Below, piece after piece: positions 56,531 through 64,000 of a stretch of DNA of 64,000 nucleotides (the stretch's first letter is position 1; the number at the start of each line of letters is the position of its first letter). This DNA is from Synchiropus splendidus (lineage: Eukaryota > Chordata > Actinopteri > Syngnathiformes > Callionymidae), in assembly GCF_027744825.2 (NCBI RefSeq), contig NC_071345.1, forward strand, positions 3,483,501-3,547,500, given 5' to 3'. Under the pieces are notes generated by a model. That model did not search any database and was not told the DNA's origin. It was given only the letters and a program-made list of their open reading frames with translations. Both the position numbers and the translations under genes were made by a program.

Positions 56531-56883
56531 GTCTGCTAGCTGGCGTCATAGGAAGAAGAAACTGTGGCTAAACTGCACTCAGAAGGCTCCGGAGCTGTTT
56601 GTTTTTGACGCAGGAAGGACGCGTCCCTCCGGGAAACACCGGGATGACAGAGCTGTAATTACCCGAGTCCAGCTTTGTGCGTTTAGTCGCTCAAGAACGC
56701 AGCAGAAGAAGAGGACGGGAACGCGCCGCTGTCCGCGGGGATGTTGTTGAACACCGATTTATAGCTTGGAAAGAGCTTTGAATGTTTTTAATTGATGAAC
56801 TAACACACTTCCTGCACTCCCTTGAATCCCTCTTTGTGCTGCGGCGGTGAGGAGAAACGCTTCCTGTTGACCGTTTTGTTTTG
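56500..56883 (+). other. rhbdl2: rhbdl2 putative 5' noncoding exon
   Basis: The first coding exon begins at an acceptor (TCATTTCCAG, 58,221-58,230) 31 bp before the start codon, so at least one upstream noncoding exon must exist. The best candidate ends at the donor TTTTG/GTGAGTAG (56,883/56,884). An alternative donor CACAG/GTAGGT lies at 56,509. The start of the exon is unknown. Confidence 0.4.
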
Positions 56884-57053
56884 GTGAGTAGCTTATCCGT
56901 TGTCACGATAGTTGCTTTATAGTTCATCTGTAAATAACACATTTCATTTCGAATGTACTCCTCAAACTAATTCTAGTCATAATCATACCACACCTTGACT
57001 CCTGGAGCGTGGCTTCCACCAATGAATGAATGGTCTGCTTTTATTTACATTTA

Positions 57054-58145
57054 CAGCTGTGTCTAAAACAATAGCCGTCCCACATCAATAGCAAGATAAA
57101 TCTATGTTTTTGTTAGAGTTTCAACTTCTACACTGCAAGTAAGTTCCTAGAAGGTTTAAGAAAGGTATAGGAAACCAGCAGACCCAACAGGTATGACGTG
57201 CATGCTGCTGTTTCCGTGAAACTGAAGCATTAACTTAAGCGTTAACTGACTATTATTTTGTTAAAAAAAAAAAAATAGCAGTGCTGAGCTCAATTACCGA
57301 GCTCATAGATTGTGTGACAAAAACAGGCGGCCTGTATATAGAGATCAAGACTACGGACGCTGCTCATGCTGGCTGTGCATTTGTCCTTGAAAAACAGAGA
57401 GAAATGGGTCGTTCAAGACACCGTTTAGAGGAAGAGCGTTCTTTGATAAAGAAGTTAATAAAAGAGGGGAAAACCTATAAAGAGGTTCAGAACGTCGGGG
57501 TCGGAAAAGAAAAACAACTATTCGAATGGAACGGAGAATAACCAAAATGGCAAAGGCTCAGCCCATGATCAGCTCCAGGAGGATCAGAGAAGATCTCAGG
57601 TTGCCTGTGAGTACTGCAACAACCAGACAACACCTGTGTGAAGCCAAGCTTCCAGTAAGAAGCCCACAACGAAGTCCCATTGTTCTGAAGCGGTTACAGT
57701 TTGCCAAGGGGCGCATTGACTACAAAGAAATGGCGCAATATTTTGTGGACTGATGAGAGTAAGATTGTTCTTTTTTGGTCGAAGGGTCACAGGCAGTTTG
57801 TCAGACGACCTAAAAACATTGAATTCAAACCACGGTACACAGTGAAGCATGGTGGTGCAAGCATCATGGTATAGGGATGTTTCTCGTACTACGGCGTTGG
57901 TCCTATTTATCGCATACCAGGGATCATGGATCAGCTTGAGTACATCAGAATACTGGAAGACAATGACCCCAAACACACCAGCAAGCGAGCAAAATAATGG
58001 TTCCAGACAAACAAAATTCAAGTAATGGAGTGGCCAGCAAAATCCCCGGACCTCAAGCCCATAGAAAACGTGTGGGCTGACATAAAAAATGCTGTTCATG
58101 AGGCAAAACCTTGCCAACACACTGCTATTATTATGAACACAACTG
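57054..58145 (+). mobile_element. Tc1/mariner-type transposon relic
   Basis: A 1,092-bp element in rhbdl2 intron 1. The left end CAGCTGTGTCTAAAACAATA pairs with the right end, whose complement reads CAGTTGTGTTCATAATAATA. TA dinucleotides at 57,052 and 58,146 are the expected target duplication. It carries a broken transposase in the same orientation. It is immobile by itself because the coding region is frameshifted, stopped and internally deleted. Confidence 0.9.
57281..58120 (+). pseudogene. Tc1-like transposase pseudogene
   Basis: Pieces in three frames resemble Tc1 transposase in order. First comes an N-terminal helix-turn-helix region (RHRLEEERSLIKKLIKEGKT), then SSRRIREDL and [11 protein letters not shown]. 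The first catalytic Asp lies in WTDESK, then FKPRYTVKHGGASIMV. EDNDPKHTS and, 34 residues on, the Glu in LKPIENVWADIK complete a DD34E triad. In-frame stops follow the IMV and KRAK segments, and at least two frameshifts are present. The stretch between GIMDQLEYIRIL and EDNDPKH is deleted relative to full-length transposases. Confidence 0.88.
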
Positions 58146-58261
58146 TACATATTTTGCTGTTATCTACTTGACAACTTGTATCATTTCATAATTGACATTG
58201 TTTTTATGTTTTTGTCTGTGTCATTTCCAGATGCACCTTCTGACTCAGGTCTGCTGCAGTG

Positions 58262-58489
58262 ATGGGAGACATCGACCTGGAGCAACAGGAACCGTTCCCT
58301 GTGGACAGAGATGGGGATAAGTCCAGGGCGGACGACCGGCCGGACGGAGACAGGCAGGTGGGCTGCTTGGAGAAGTTCCAGAGGTCCATCTCCCGGTGGA
58401 TGCTGCCAGAGCAGCTGCGCAGCACGTACCTGGAGCGAGCCAACTGCTGTCCGCCCCCCATCTTCATCATCCTCGTCAGTATCGCAGAG
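58262..58489 (+). CDS. rhbdl2: rhbdl2 coding exon 1
   Basis: Residues 1-76, MGDIDLEQQE to VSIAE. The start at 58,262 is chosen because it is in frame with the rhomboid domain. An ATG at the very start of the exon (58,231) is out of frame and could act as a short upstream ORF. Donor GAG/GTATGA; phase 0. Confidence 0.95.
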
Positions 58490-61400
58490 GTATGAAGGCC
58501 ACACGCTTACTATGATATGAAGAGCTGTGAAATATCTAATGTCACTTTATCCTCTCATCCCCGGGATGTTAGTCGTCCTTTTAAATCCATTGATTTTATA
58601 TATAAAACTGACATGTGTGTCATTGAATAACTTTTTACTTAGTTATCTTTTATTTAATTTACTTTCTGGCATAATTCAGATTTTCTTTTTTTCAGAAATA
58701 TGAAAGTACATAACAATTTCCATTTCAATTGTTTGTATTTTGAAGTCTTTCTCAGCATCCTATTTTTTAGTTTTATATGTTTACTTGCCTTTTTTCATCA
58801 TTATATTTCTTTTTCTAGTTCATGTCATTTGTGAAAACGATTAAGCCCTATTTTTTCTGTAAATGTATTTTCCCCTTCCTTATTTATTTTACAAAACATA
58901 TAATAATAATATGTGTTATATCGCTTGAAATGTCCATTAAGGTCTAAAAATGATGTACAAGATTTCATGTTTTTTCATTTATTTCTTTTAATACTTTTGG
59001 AAATATCTGAATTATTATTTTGAACCATAGTTGTTTAGACTATTTAAAATATCGGACTTGTGAAATTAAATACATAAAAATAAAGTACATATTAAAAGAA
59101 ATCCAGAAGTGATCTAGCAAAACAGAAGCTTTACGTTAAATTTAAATGTTTATATACATTTGGGGAATTTCCAGAGGTTGTTTTCTATATTTAAACAGCA
59201 GCTGAAGGTGAATTCCCTCTGACACTGAGCACTAAAGTCCAAGTCTTAAACTAACATGAGACTGTGTCTCGCCAGCTGGCAGTGTTTATCTATTACGCGG
59301 TGTGGAAGCCACAGAAGCAGTGGGTGACTCTGGACGAGGGCATCTGGCAGAGCCGCCTGACCTACAAGCCGGAGGAGCGAGAGCAAGCATGGCGCTTCAT
59401 CTCATACATGTTTGTCCACGCGGGGTGAGTGTGGGAAGCTGCGCCTTCCATTAACTACAAGCCTGACTCAGGGCAGCGGTCACAGGAAATCCCAATGCTC
59501 TCCAGTCAACAACTTGACTGTCTGTAGGCGTAGTTAATGCAACAGAGGGGTGTGGGGGCGGTGGTGAGCCAAGTCACACTCGTGATCATGTAAACCACAG
59601 GAGAAGAACTTGTGACTGTTGACGTGAAAACAAAACTGAACTCAATGCTTTGTCACACTACAAATGATATGAGTTGTGTGTCACGCAGATGTGAAACTAG
59701 ACACATTGTGTTTAAGATTTGAACAATATTGCAGTGAAGTTACGAAAAACAAAAGCAACTTGCGCAAGATAGGAAAGAAATGCAGACTTTATTCCAGTTA
59801 AGATTGAATTCTCACACACTTCTTCTGAAAAATTTTAATTCTGAATTTAAGATCCATTGTTATTGTTCCATTATTGTTCTTGTTATTATTGTTGTTGTTA
59901 TTATTGTTATTATTATATCCATGTTTTATACATTCACTGATGGTGTTGACATTTTCTTTAACCATTTAAGACTCATGAAACCAGAAATGTGACATTGCAT
60001 CAGCCACTGATACAAAGTTTTAACTGGTTCATCTTTTTATCTGCGTCTCCTTTATGTAAAGTTTGCACCAGCGCGACTCGTGGTTTGTTGAAGCCTTTAC
60101 ACTCCTCTGTTCCTCTTTTCCTCTCGACAGTGTGGAGCACATTTTGGGGAACCTTTTCATGCAGCTGCTGCTGGGGATCCCGCTGGAGCTGGTCCACAAA
60201 GGATTTGAAGTGGGGATGGTTTACATGGCCGGGGTCCTGGCAGGTGAGCAGCTGGCGTTGTCACAGAGGATCCACCGGTTGGATGATGAGGGGGCGTGTC
60301 TCTCCTCAGGGTCTCTGGCCAGCTCCATCTTTGACCCTCTCAGCGCCTTGGTGGGGGCTTCAGGTGGGGTCTATGCTCTAATTGGAGGATACTTGATGAA
60401 CGCTGTGGTGGTACGTGAGCTCAAGTACATTGGAGGTGTTTAATGTGTCTACAAACTTAGCTAAGCTAAGCTCTTGCAGAATTTCCGCGAGATGATTCCT
60501 CTCCTGGGAGTGTTCCGCATCCTCACCATCATCGTCATCGGTAGGTGTCGTCCGTCGCCGCTGCCATTGTTGCCAGACTGAAGACCTTTAAATCCACGCC
60601 GGTGTCTTGCAGTGGGCGTAGATTTCGGCTTCGCCTTCTACCGAAGATTTGCCAACGACGGGTCCGGCATGAACGTAAGGTCACATCTAGCTATCAAACA
60701 GGCTGTTTGTGTGTGTCTACAAGATGCCCCTCCCTCTATGTTTGATTTGTCCTGACATGACTTATACTGGTGAAGAGCAACTCTTGCTAGAACTTGACAA
60801 ATCCTGCCTCTTACTGGGCACCAGTCCAAGTCTAACTAACCGGTTCTGAGGCCCCTCTCTGGGTCACTTTTACTCTCTGCTTTTCAGTGCTTTTGAATAC
60901 CTGACTAAGGGTCTTGCTCTCGAGTGAGGGATTGACGTGACATTCTCAGTCATGAGCGCTTCGTATCAGACAGAGCTGAGCCAAAAGGCAAAAGTCTCGA
61001 GTCGACCCACGCTCCAACTCGCACTAGCTTTGGGTGGTGACTGAAATGTGGATACAAACAGACTGTATAGGGACTGAAGGAGGCATGGGCCAACTGTGAG
61101 GAGGTCCCGGGACTGACCAAGGACACCTGGGGGAGATGGAGTGGCCCTGGAACACATCAGTATTCCACCAGCTGGAGGATGCTTCTAGGAGAGGGAGGTC
61201 CTGGGCCTCTGGGCTCCAACTGTTGCACCGACAACCCAAACAAAATAGTGTTACAGTTTGACGAGGAAAAGTGTTATAAATTTTAAAATATATTTAAAGT
61301 AAAAAATAAGTGCTGGAGACACTATTACCGAAGACCACAAAGGTGAAAGTGAAATCTCTTGTCGCAACCCACACCACAGGTCCACGAGAACACAATCGAT

Positions 61401-62085
61401 CTGAAGGGTGTTTTTTGTTTTCCTTTATTTTATTTCATTGATCATTGCTTATCTCCTTGCTGTTCACCAATATATCCTCTGGGAGGAGCAGCCCAGAGTC
61501 AAAACTTTATGACCACGACAAACTCCAAAACCAACATGGCAACAGTGGAAGAAGCATTGATCATGTAGCTCTTGCTCTAAAGAGGAAACGGAGGCAGTGT
61601 CGAAGGAGGTGGTGGTCTGTGAGGACGTTAAATATATCACCACTGGAGGTTGTCATGTCTTCTTTGTGTCTCACTAGAGCTCCATAATGGATAGTAACAG
61701 CAACACTGCCCCCATGGTTTTCAGTGGCACTGCTCCGTTTGGTCCGTATCTGTAAGCTTTGTGGAAACGTGCATAAATATGAATGAAATTAATGCGGAGC
61801 ACTGACGGACAGCTCCATCCAGATCTGGATATCATGTAGGACCTTTAGCTGTGCAACAAAGTCCTGAAGCAAAGCAGCTAAAGCCAATTCTGTGGTTTGT
61901 TCCAGGTTTCATTTGTGGCTCATTTCGGAGGAATCATAGCCGGGATGACGGTCGGCTATGTCTTCTTCAGCGCGTATAACCAGAAGCTTCTGAAAAACCC
62001 TCTGTTCTGGATATGCATCGCTGGATACTTCATCTTTGTGATCTTCGCGGTGATGTACAACATCTTCCTCTCACCGGCACCATAG
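58262..62085 (+). CDS. rhbdl2: rhbdl2: rhomboid-like intramembrane serine protease 2 (whole locus, 7 coding exons)
   Basis: Plasma-membrane rhomboid protease that cleaves type I membrane proteins within or near the bilayer; for the mammalian protein thrombomodulin, EGF and ephrin-B substrates have been reported. Joining seven exons gives 297 residues, against 303 in human RHBDL2. There is a charged cytosolic N-terminus (1-60), the family block WMLPEQLRSTYLERANCCPPP (47-67) and TM1 with VFIYYAVWKPQKQW. The L1 loop has AWRFISYMFVHAG and the HILGN motif. The catalytic Ser is in GASGG (S181), and the catalytic His is in VAHFGG (H244), the expected Ser-His dyad. The C-terminal helix ends YNIFLSPAP. 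All junctions are GT-AG with consistent phases. Similarity to RHBDL2 is clearly closer than to RHBDL1 or RHBDL3, which carry N-terminal EF-hands that are absent here. Confidence 0.97.
58490..59275 (+). other. rhbdl2 intron after coding exon 1
   Basis: AT-rich 786-bp intron, GTATGA to CGCCAG. No repeats or extra exons recognised. Confidence 0.8.
59276..59424 (+). CDS. rhbdl2: rhbdl2 coding exon 2
   Basis: Residues 77-125 plus two bases of Gly126: LAVFIYYAVWKPQKQWVTLD through AWRFISYMFVHAG. This is TM1 and the start of the L1 loop with the conserved WR motif. Acceptor CGCCAG, donor GG/GTGAGT. Confidence 0.96.
59425..60130 (+). other. rhbdl2 intron after coding exon 2
   Basis: 706-bp intron with a short TTATTG/TTG microsatellite at about 59,865-59,920. 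No exon or transposon recognised. Confidence 0.75.
60131..60243 (+). CDS. rhbdl2: rhbdl2 coding exon 3
   Basis: Completes Gly126 and encodes VEHILGNLFMQLLLGIPLEL through VYMAGVLA (127-163) plus one base of Gly164. HILGN is the conserved L1/TM2 motif of active rhomboids. Acceptor TCGACAG, donor CAG/GTGAGC. Confidence 0.96.
60310..60410 (+). CDS. rhbdl2: rhbdl2 coding exon 4 (catalytic serine)
   Basis: Encodes SLASSIFDPLSALVGASGGV through YLMNAVV (165-197), containing the catalytic Ser181 in GASGG. The intron before it is only 66 bp. Donor GTG/GTACGT; phase 0. Confidence 0.96.
60480..60540 (+). CDS. rhbdl2: rhbdl2 coding exon 5
   Basis: Small 61-bp exon encoding NFREMIPLLGVFRILTIIVI (198-217) and one base of the next codon. 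It aligns with human NFQEMIPAFGIFRLLIIILI. Acceptor CTTGCAG, donor ATCG/GTAGGT. Confidence 0.95.
60613..60674 (+). CDS. rhbdl2: rhbdl2 coding exon 6
   Basis: 62-bp exon encoding VGVDFGFAFYRRFANDGSGM plus Asn (218-238). FALYRRF-like wording matches RHBDL2. Acceptor TCTTGCAG, donor AAC/GTAAGG. Confidence 0.94.
60675..61905 (+). other. rhbdl2 last intron
   Basis: 1,231-bp intron containing a sense-oriented LINE fragment (about 60,930-61,235). The remainder shows nothing recognisable. Acceptor TTGTTCCAG. Confidence 0.8.
60930..61235 (+). mobile_element. LINE 3' coding fragment (L2/Rex1-like) with internal deletion
   Basis: CAGTCATGAGCGCTTCGTAT, CAGACAGAGCTGAGCCAAAA, CTTTGGGTGGTGACTGAAAT, GAGGTCCCGGGACTGACCAA and GGACACCTGGG follow in order. 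The block ends with GCTGGAGGATGCTTCTAGGA and GAGGGAGGTCCTGGGCCTCT. These are landmarks of the LINE reverse-transcriptase C-terminus, with the middle (seen at 14,460-14,620) missing. It lies in sense orientation in the rhbdl2 intron. Confidence 0.82.
61906..62085 (+). CDS. rhbdl2: rhbdl2 coding exon 7 (catalytic histidine, stop)
   Basis: Encodes residues 239-297, VSFVAHFGGIIAGMTVGYVF to IFLSPAP, then TAG at 62,083-62,085. His244 in AHFGG is the general base of the Ser-His dyad. The GxxxGMTVGY packing motif of TM6 and a seventh C-terminal helix (FWICIAGYFIFVIFAVMYN) follow, as in RHBDL2. Confidence 0.97.
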   Translation, partial: VSFVAHFGGIIAGMTVGYVFFSAYNQKLLKNPLFWICIAGYFIFVIFAVMYNIFLSPAP

Positions 62086-62390
62086 AAACACAAAGCAGTG
62101 TTTTGGTTTGCTGACACTAAACGCCTTTGATCTCAGGTTCGTTTTTAACACGTATCATCCAGCGAGTGTTTGGCTTCTTAATCTTCGCTTTAGTCCAGGT
62201 GAATGGTACCACCTTTTTTACCGAGTTATTTTTATAAAGTCTGAATGACATGTTTCTGTGAGGGACTGATGCATTTCATTATCTAGTGTTTATCTTTTTA
62301 TGTCAGGTGGTTTGACAGGTTTGTGTGGAGTCTTTTTAAATGTCGTATCGGAACACTGAGAATAAATATTTTCTAGAATTACTTGTGCGT
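62086..62390 (+). other. rhbdl2: rhbdl2 3' UTR
   Basis: Follows the stop codon. The canonical AATAAA at 62,361-62,366, followed by a GTGCGTATTTG-type GU-rich stretch, suggests cleavage near 62,380-62,390. Confidence 0.65.
62361..62366 (+). terminator. rhbdl2: rhbdl2 poly(A) signal
   Basis: AATAAA about 276 bp after the stop, with a GT-rich element about 20 bp further on. Confidence 0.65.
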
Positions 62391-62516
62391 ATTTGCTGGA
62401 TTTGTTTTCCTCCCCATAGTCACTCATTGACTTTGAATTCTACTTTGTGGAATATTGACAAAAATCAGTGTTAAAATAGCTGACACGGTAACTAGAATTG
62501 ACTCCAGGATGACTGG

Positions 62517-62560
62517 GAATAATAATAATAATAATATAACAACAATAATAATAATAATTG
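62517..62560. repeat. (AAT)n/(AAC)n microsatellite
   Basis: AATAATAATAATAATAT, then ACAACAATAATAATAATAAT; interrupted trinucleotide array. Confidence 0.92.
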
Positions 62561-64000
62561 ATAGATAAGATGTTGATGGATCAATTGTGTGCCTGCATTT
62601 GCTGCATTTTATTGAGGTCCTGTCCCTTTCAACGTTTCTATTAAAACAAATTATAGTGAACTCTAAAGGCACTGGGTCAGTGCATACCTTCGCCAAGCCG
62701 CTCTGCCCTCGCAATGACATTCTATTTGTATTTCATCCGCATTCTTCGTGTCAGAAATATTCATGCTCAATCGGCGAGCAAGTGGCAGTAGCATTACCAT
62801 GCTAAGGAAATTCCAAGCATCAGTAAATCCTCTTGTTGTCACTTTCTATGCATGGAAATTCTTTTATTTCAGTAATTCAATTGTGTGTTGCGTTTTGTGA
62901 ACTCTAAATTTCCACCTTTTTTTTCTATTTCTAAGTCGGTCATGGGACCGGAAGCTATAGAAGTGAATGAGGGAATAAAAGAAATGGTCAGCAGATGTAA
63001 GCAAAGACTTCTTTGAAAGTTCCCATCATGGTTTGCCAGAGTTCTGCCACCAGTTCAGAGGTCTGCCACCTCAATTTCAAACACTTTTAAATCACTACCA
63101 GATTATTCCTAAATATACTTCAGACACCACGATGTTTCAACCAGAACATCCCATGTTTCTTAGGTCTTCCTGCGCCATCTATTGCTAGTGTTCATGCCAT
63201 CTCCAGTATCAATAAAATATGTGACTCCGACCCGAACTTGTGTGATATCCTGGGTGTTTCGTGTCAAATAAAAACTCAATATCTGCATTATTGATCTTGT
63301 CTGCCATTGGTGGAAAGTTCTTCAGCTTCCAGCTCATAGTCGCTGCAAAGTGCATCAATATTCATCAATATCAGTGTCAACTGCTTTGTTGGCGTCAGGC
63401 CTTTTTCTTCAGCAACCCTTATTCAGTGAAGTTAGAAAAAAACAGGACTCATTACGAGCACAATTCCACAGAAAAGTTGAGCGCACATGACTCCAGAAGT
63501 TGCAGCGCCCCCACCGAACCAACCAGTTTTTCATGTCGTCAATGCTTCATTTTCACACACGTCCCAGTCATTTCCTGCCAACTGTGGAGCCATTTTCCCC
63601 GTCACCCCACTGACTCCTTCCTCAACCCTGGTCAATTGATTTCATGTGGTGAAGCTGAGTTCACCCCTTCATTACTATCCATGCAAATTTTTATTTTTTT
63701 TATTGTATTTTTTATTTTAAAATTATCATTGAAAAATCTGCTTCGATTCTTAACATTATTGTATATAAAATGGAAAACTGTTGTTTTAGAGCAGAAAAGT
63801 TAAAAACACAAACTGTGCAATTGTCATGTTAAAAATACTCTTCACAAGCTCTTAAATACAGTTTACACCAATTACATTTCCTGAAGGGCCACATTAGAAA
63901 ATGTAGCTGTTGTGAAGACCAGCATCAAAATATAAAGGCAGCAATGACCACAAAACATGCTGGAAATATATCCAAAATACAGTGGTGGGTTCTGGGTTCT
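62561..64000. other. gene-free stretch downstream of rhbdl2
   Basis: Mixed to AT-rich sequence. The 180-codon plus-strand frame at 63,261-63,803 has no recognised domain, no codon-like bias I can see and ends in low-complexity Phe/Ile/Leu-rich sequence. No gene is called. Confidence 0.45.

Noticed and set aside
58231..58261. ATG at 58,231 as the rhbdl2 start
   Set aside because: It is out of frame with the rhomboid domain; 58,262 gives the full conserved protein.
63261..63803. 180-codon plus-strand open frame near the right edge
   Set aside because: No domain, ends in low-complexity hydrophobic residues from AT-rich DNA, and no repeat or splice evidence; not reported as a gene.

Overview
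This window is nuclear DNA from a vertebrate, almost certainly a ray-finned (teleost) fish. Both genes are split by GT-AG introns and are co-linear with the mammalian proteins KCNK3 and RHBDL2. The DNA around them is full of teleost-type debris: decayed non-LTR retrotransposon 3' ends, small hAT-like elements, a Tc1 transposon relic, tRNA-derived SINE pieces and many micro- and minisatellites. There are no bacterial operons, CRISPR arrays or phage genes.

Layout. Bases 1-12,700 hold no gene I can support. They contain a CpG-rich promoter-like patch (365-660), a pair of about 380-bp direct repeats (2,539 and 4,842) and microsatellites. On the minus strand lies kcnk3, a two-pore-domain (TASK-1 type) potassium channel. 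Exon 2 and the stop are at 12,717-13,627, exon 1 at 43,734-44,016, and the intron between them is 30.1 kb. The joined reading frame gives 397 residues, and its numbering matches the human protein at every key position I checked (H98, G203, D204, 243-VLRFMT-248). The intron carries LINE, SINE and hAT fragments, two degenerate minisatellites and several repeat-free stretches that may be regulatory.

Bases 44,250-56,400 between the genes are repeat-dense. They hold a 1.2-kb GAAGAT-type array, a 271-bp hAT element with a perfect 92-bp palindrome and 8-bp target duplication, a compound CTGT/CTAT array followed by an inverted GATA run, and a degenerate minisatellite. On the plus strand is rhbdl2, a rhomboid serine protease, with seven coding exons (58,262-62,085) and a 297-residue product. 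A CRE-containing promoter region lies near 56,480 and a likely poly(A) signal at 62,361. Its first intron contains a dead Tc1/mariner element (57,054-58,145) with terminal inverted repeats and TA duplication. The last 1.6 kb holds no gene.

The two genes lie in opposite orientation with their 5' ends facing each other across about 12.5 kb. Nothing in the sequence says they act together: one sets background potassium conductance at the plasma membrane, the other cleaves membrane proteins within the bilayer. I found no convincing undescribed molecular system. The most distinctive signals are structural: the palindromic hAT element, the inverted tetranucleotide arrays and the acidic-codon satellite.
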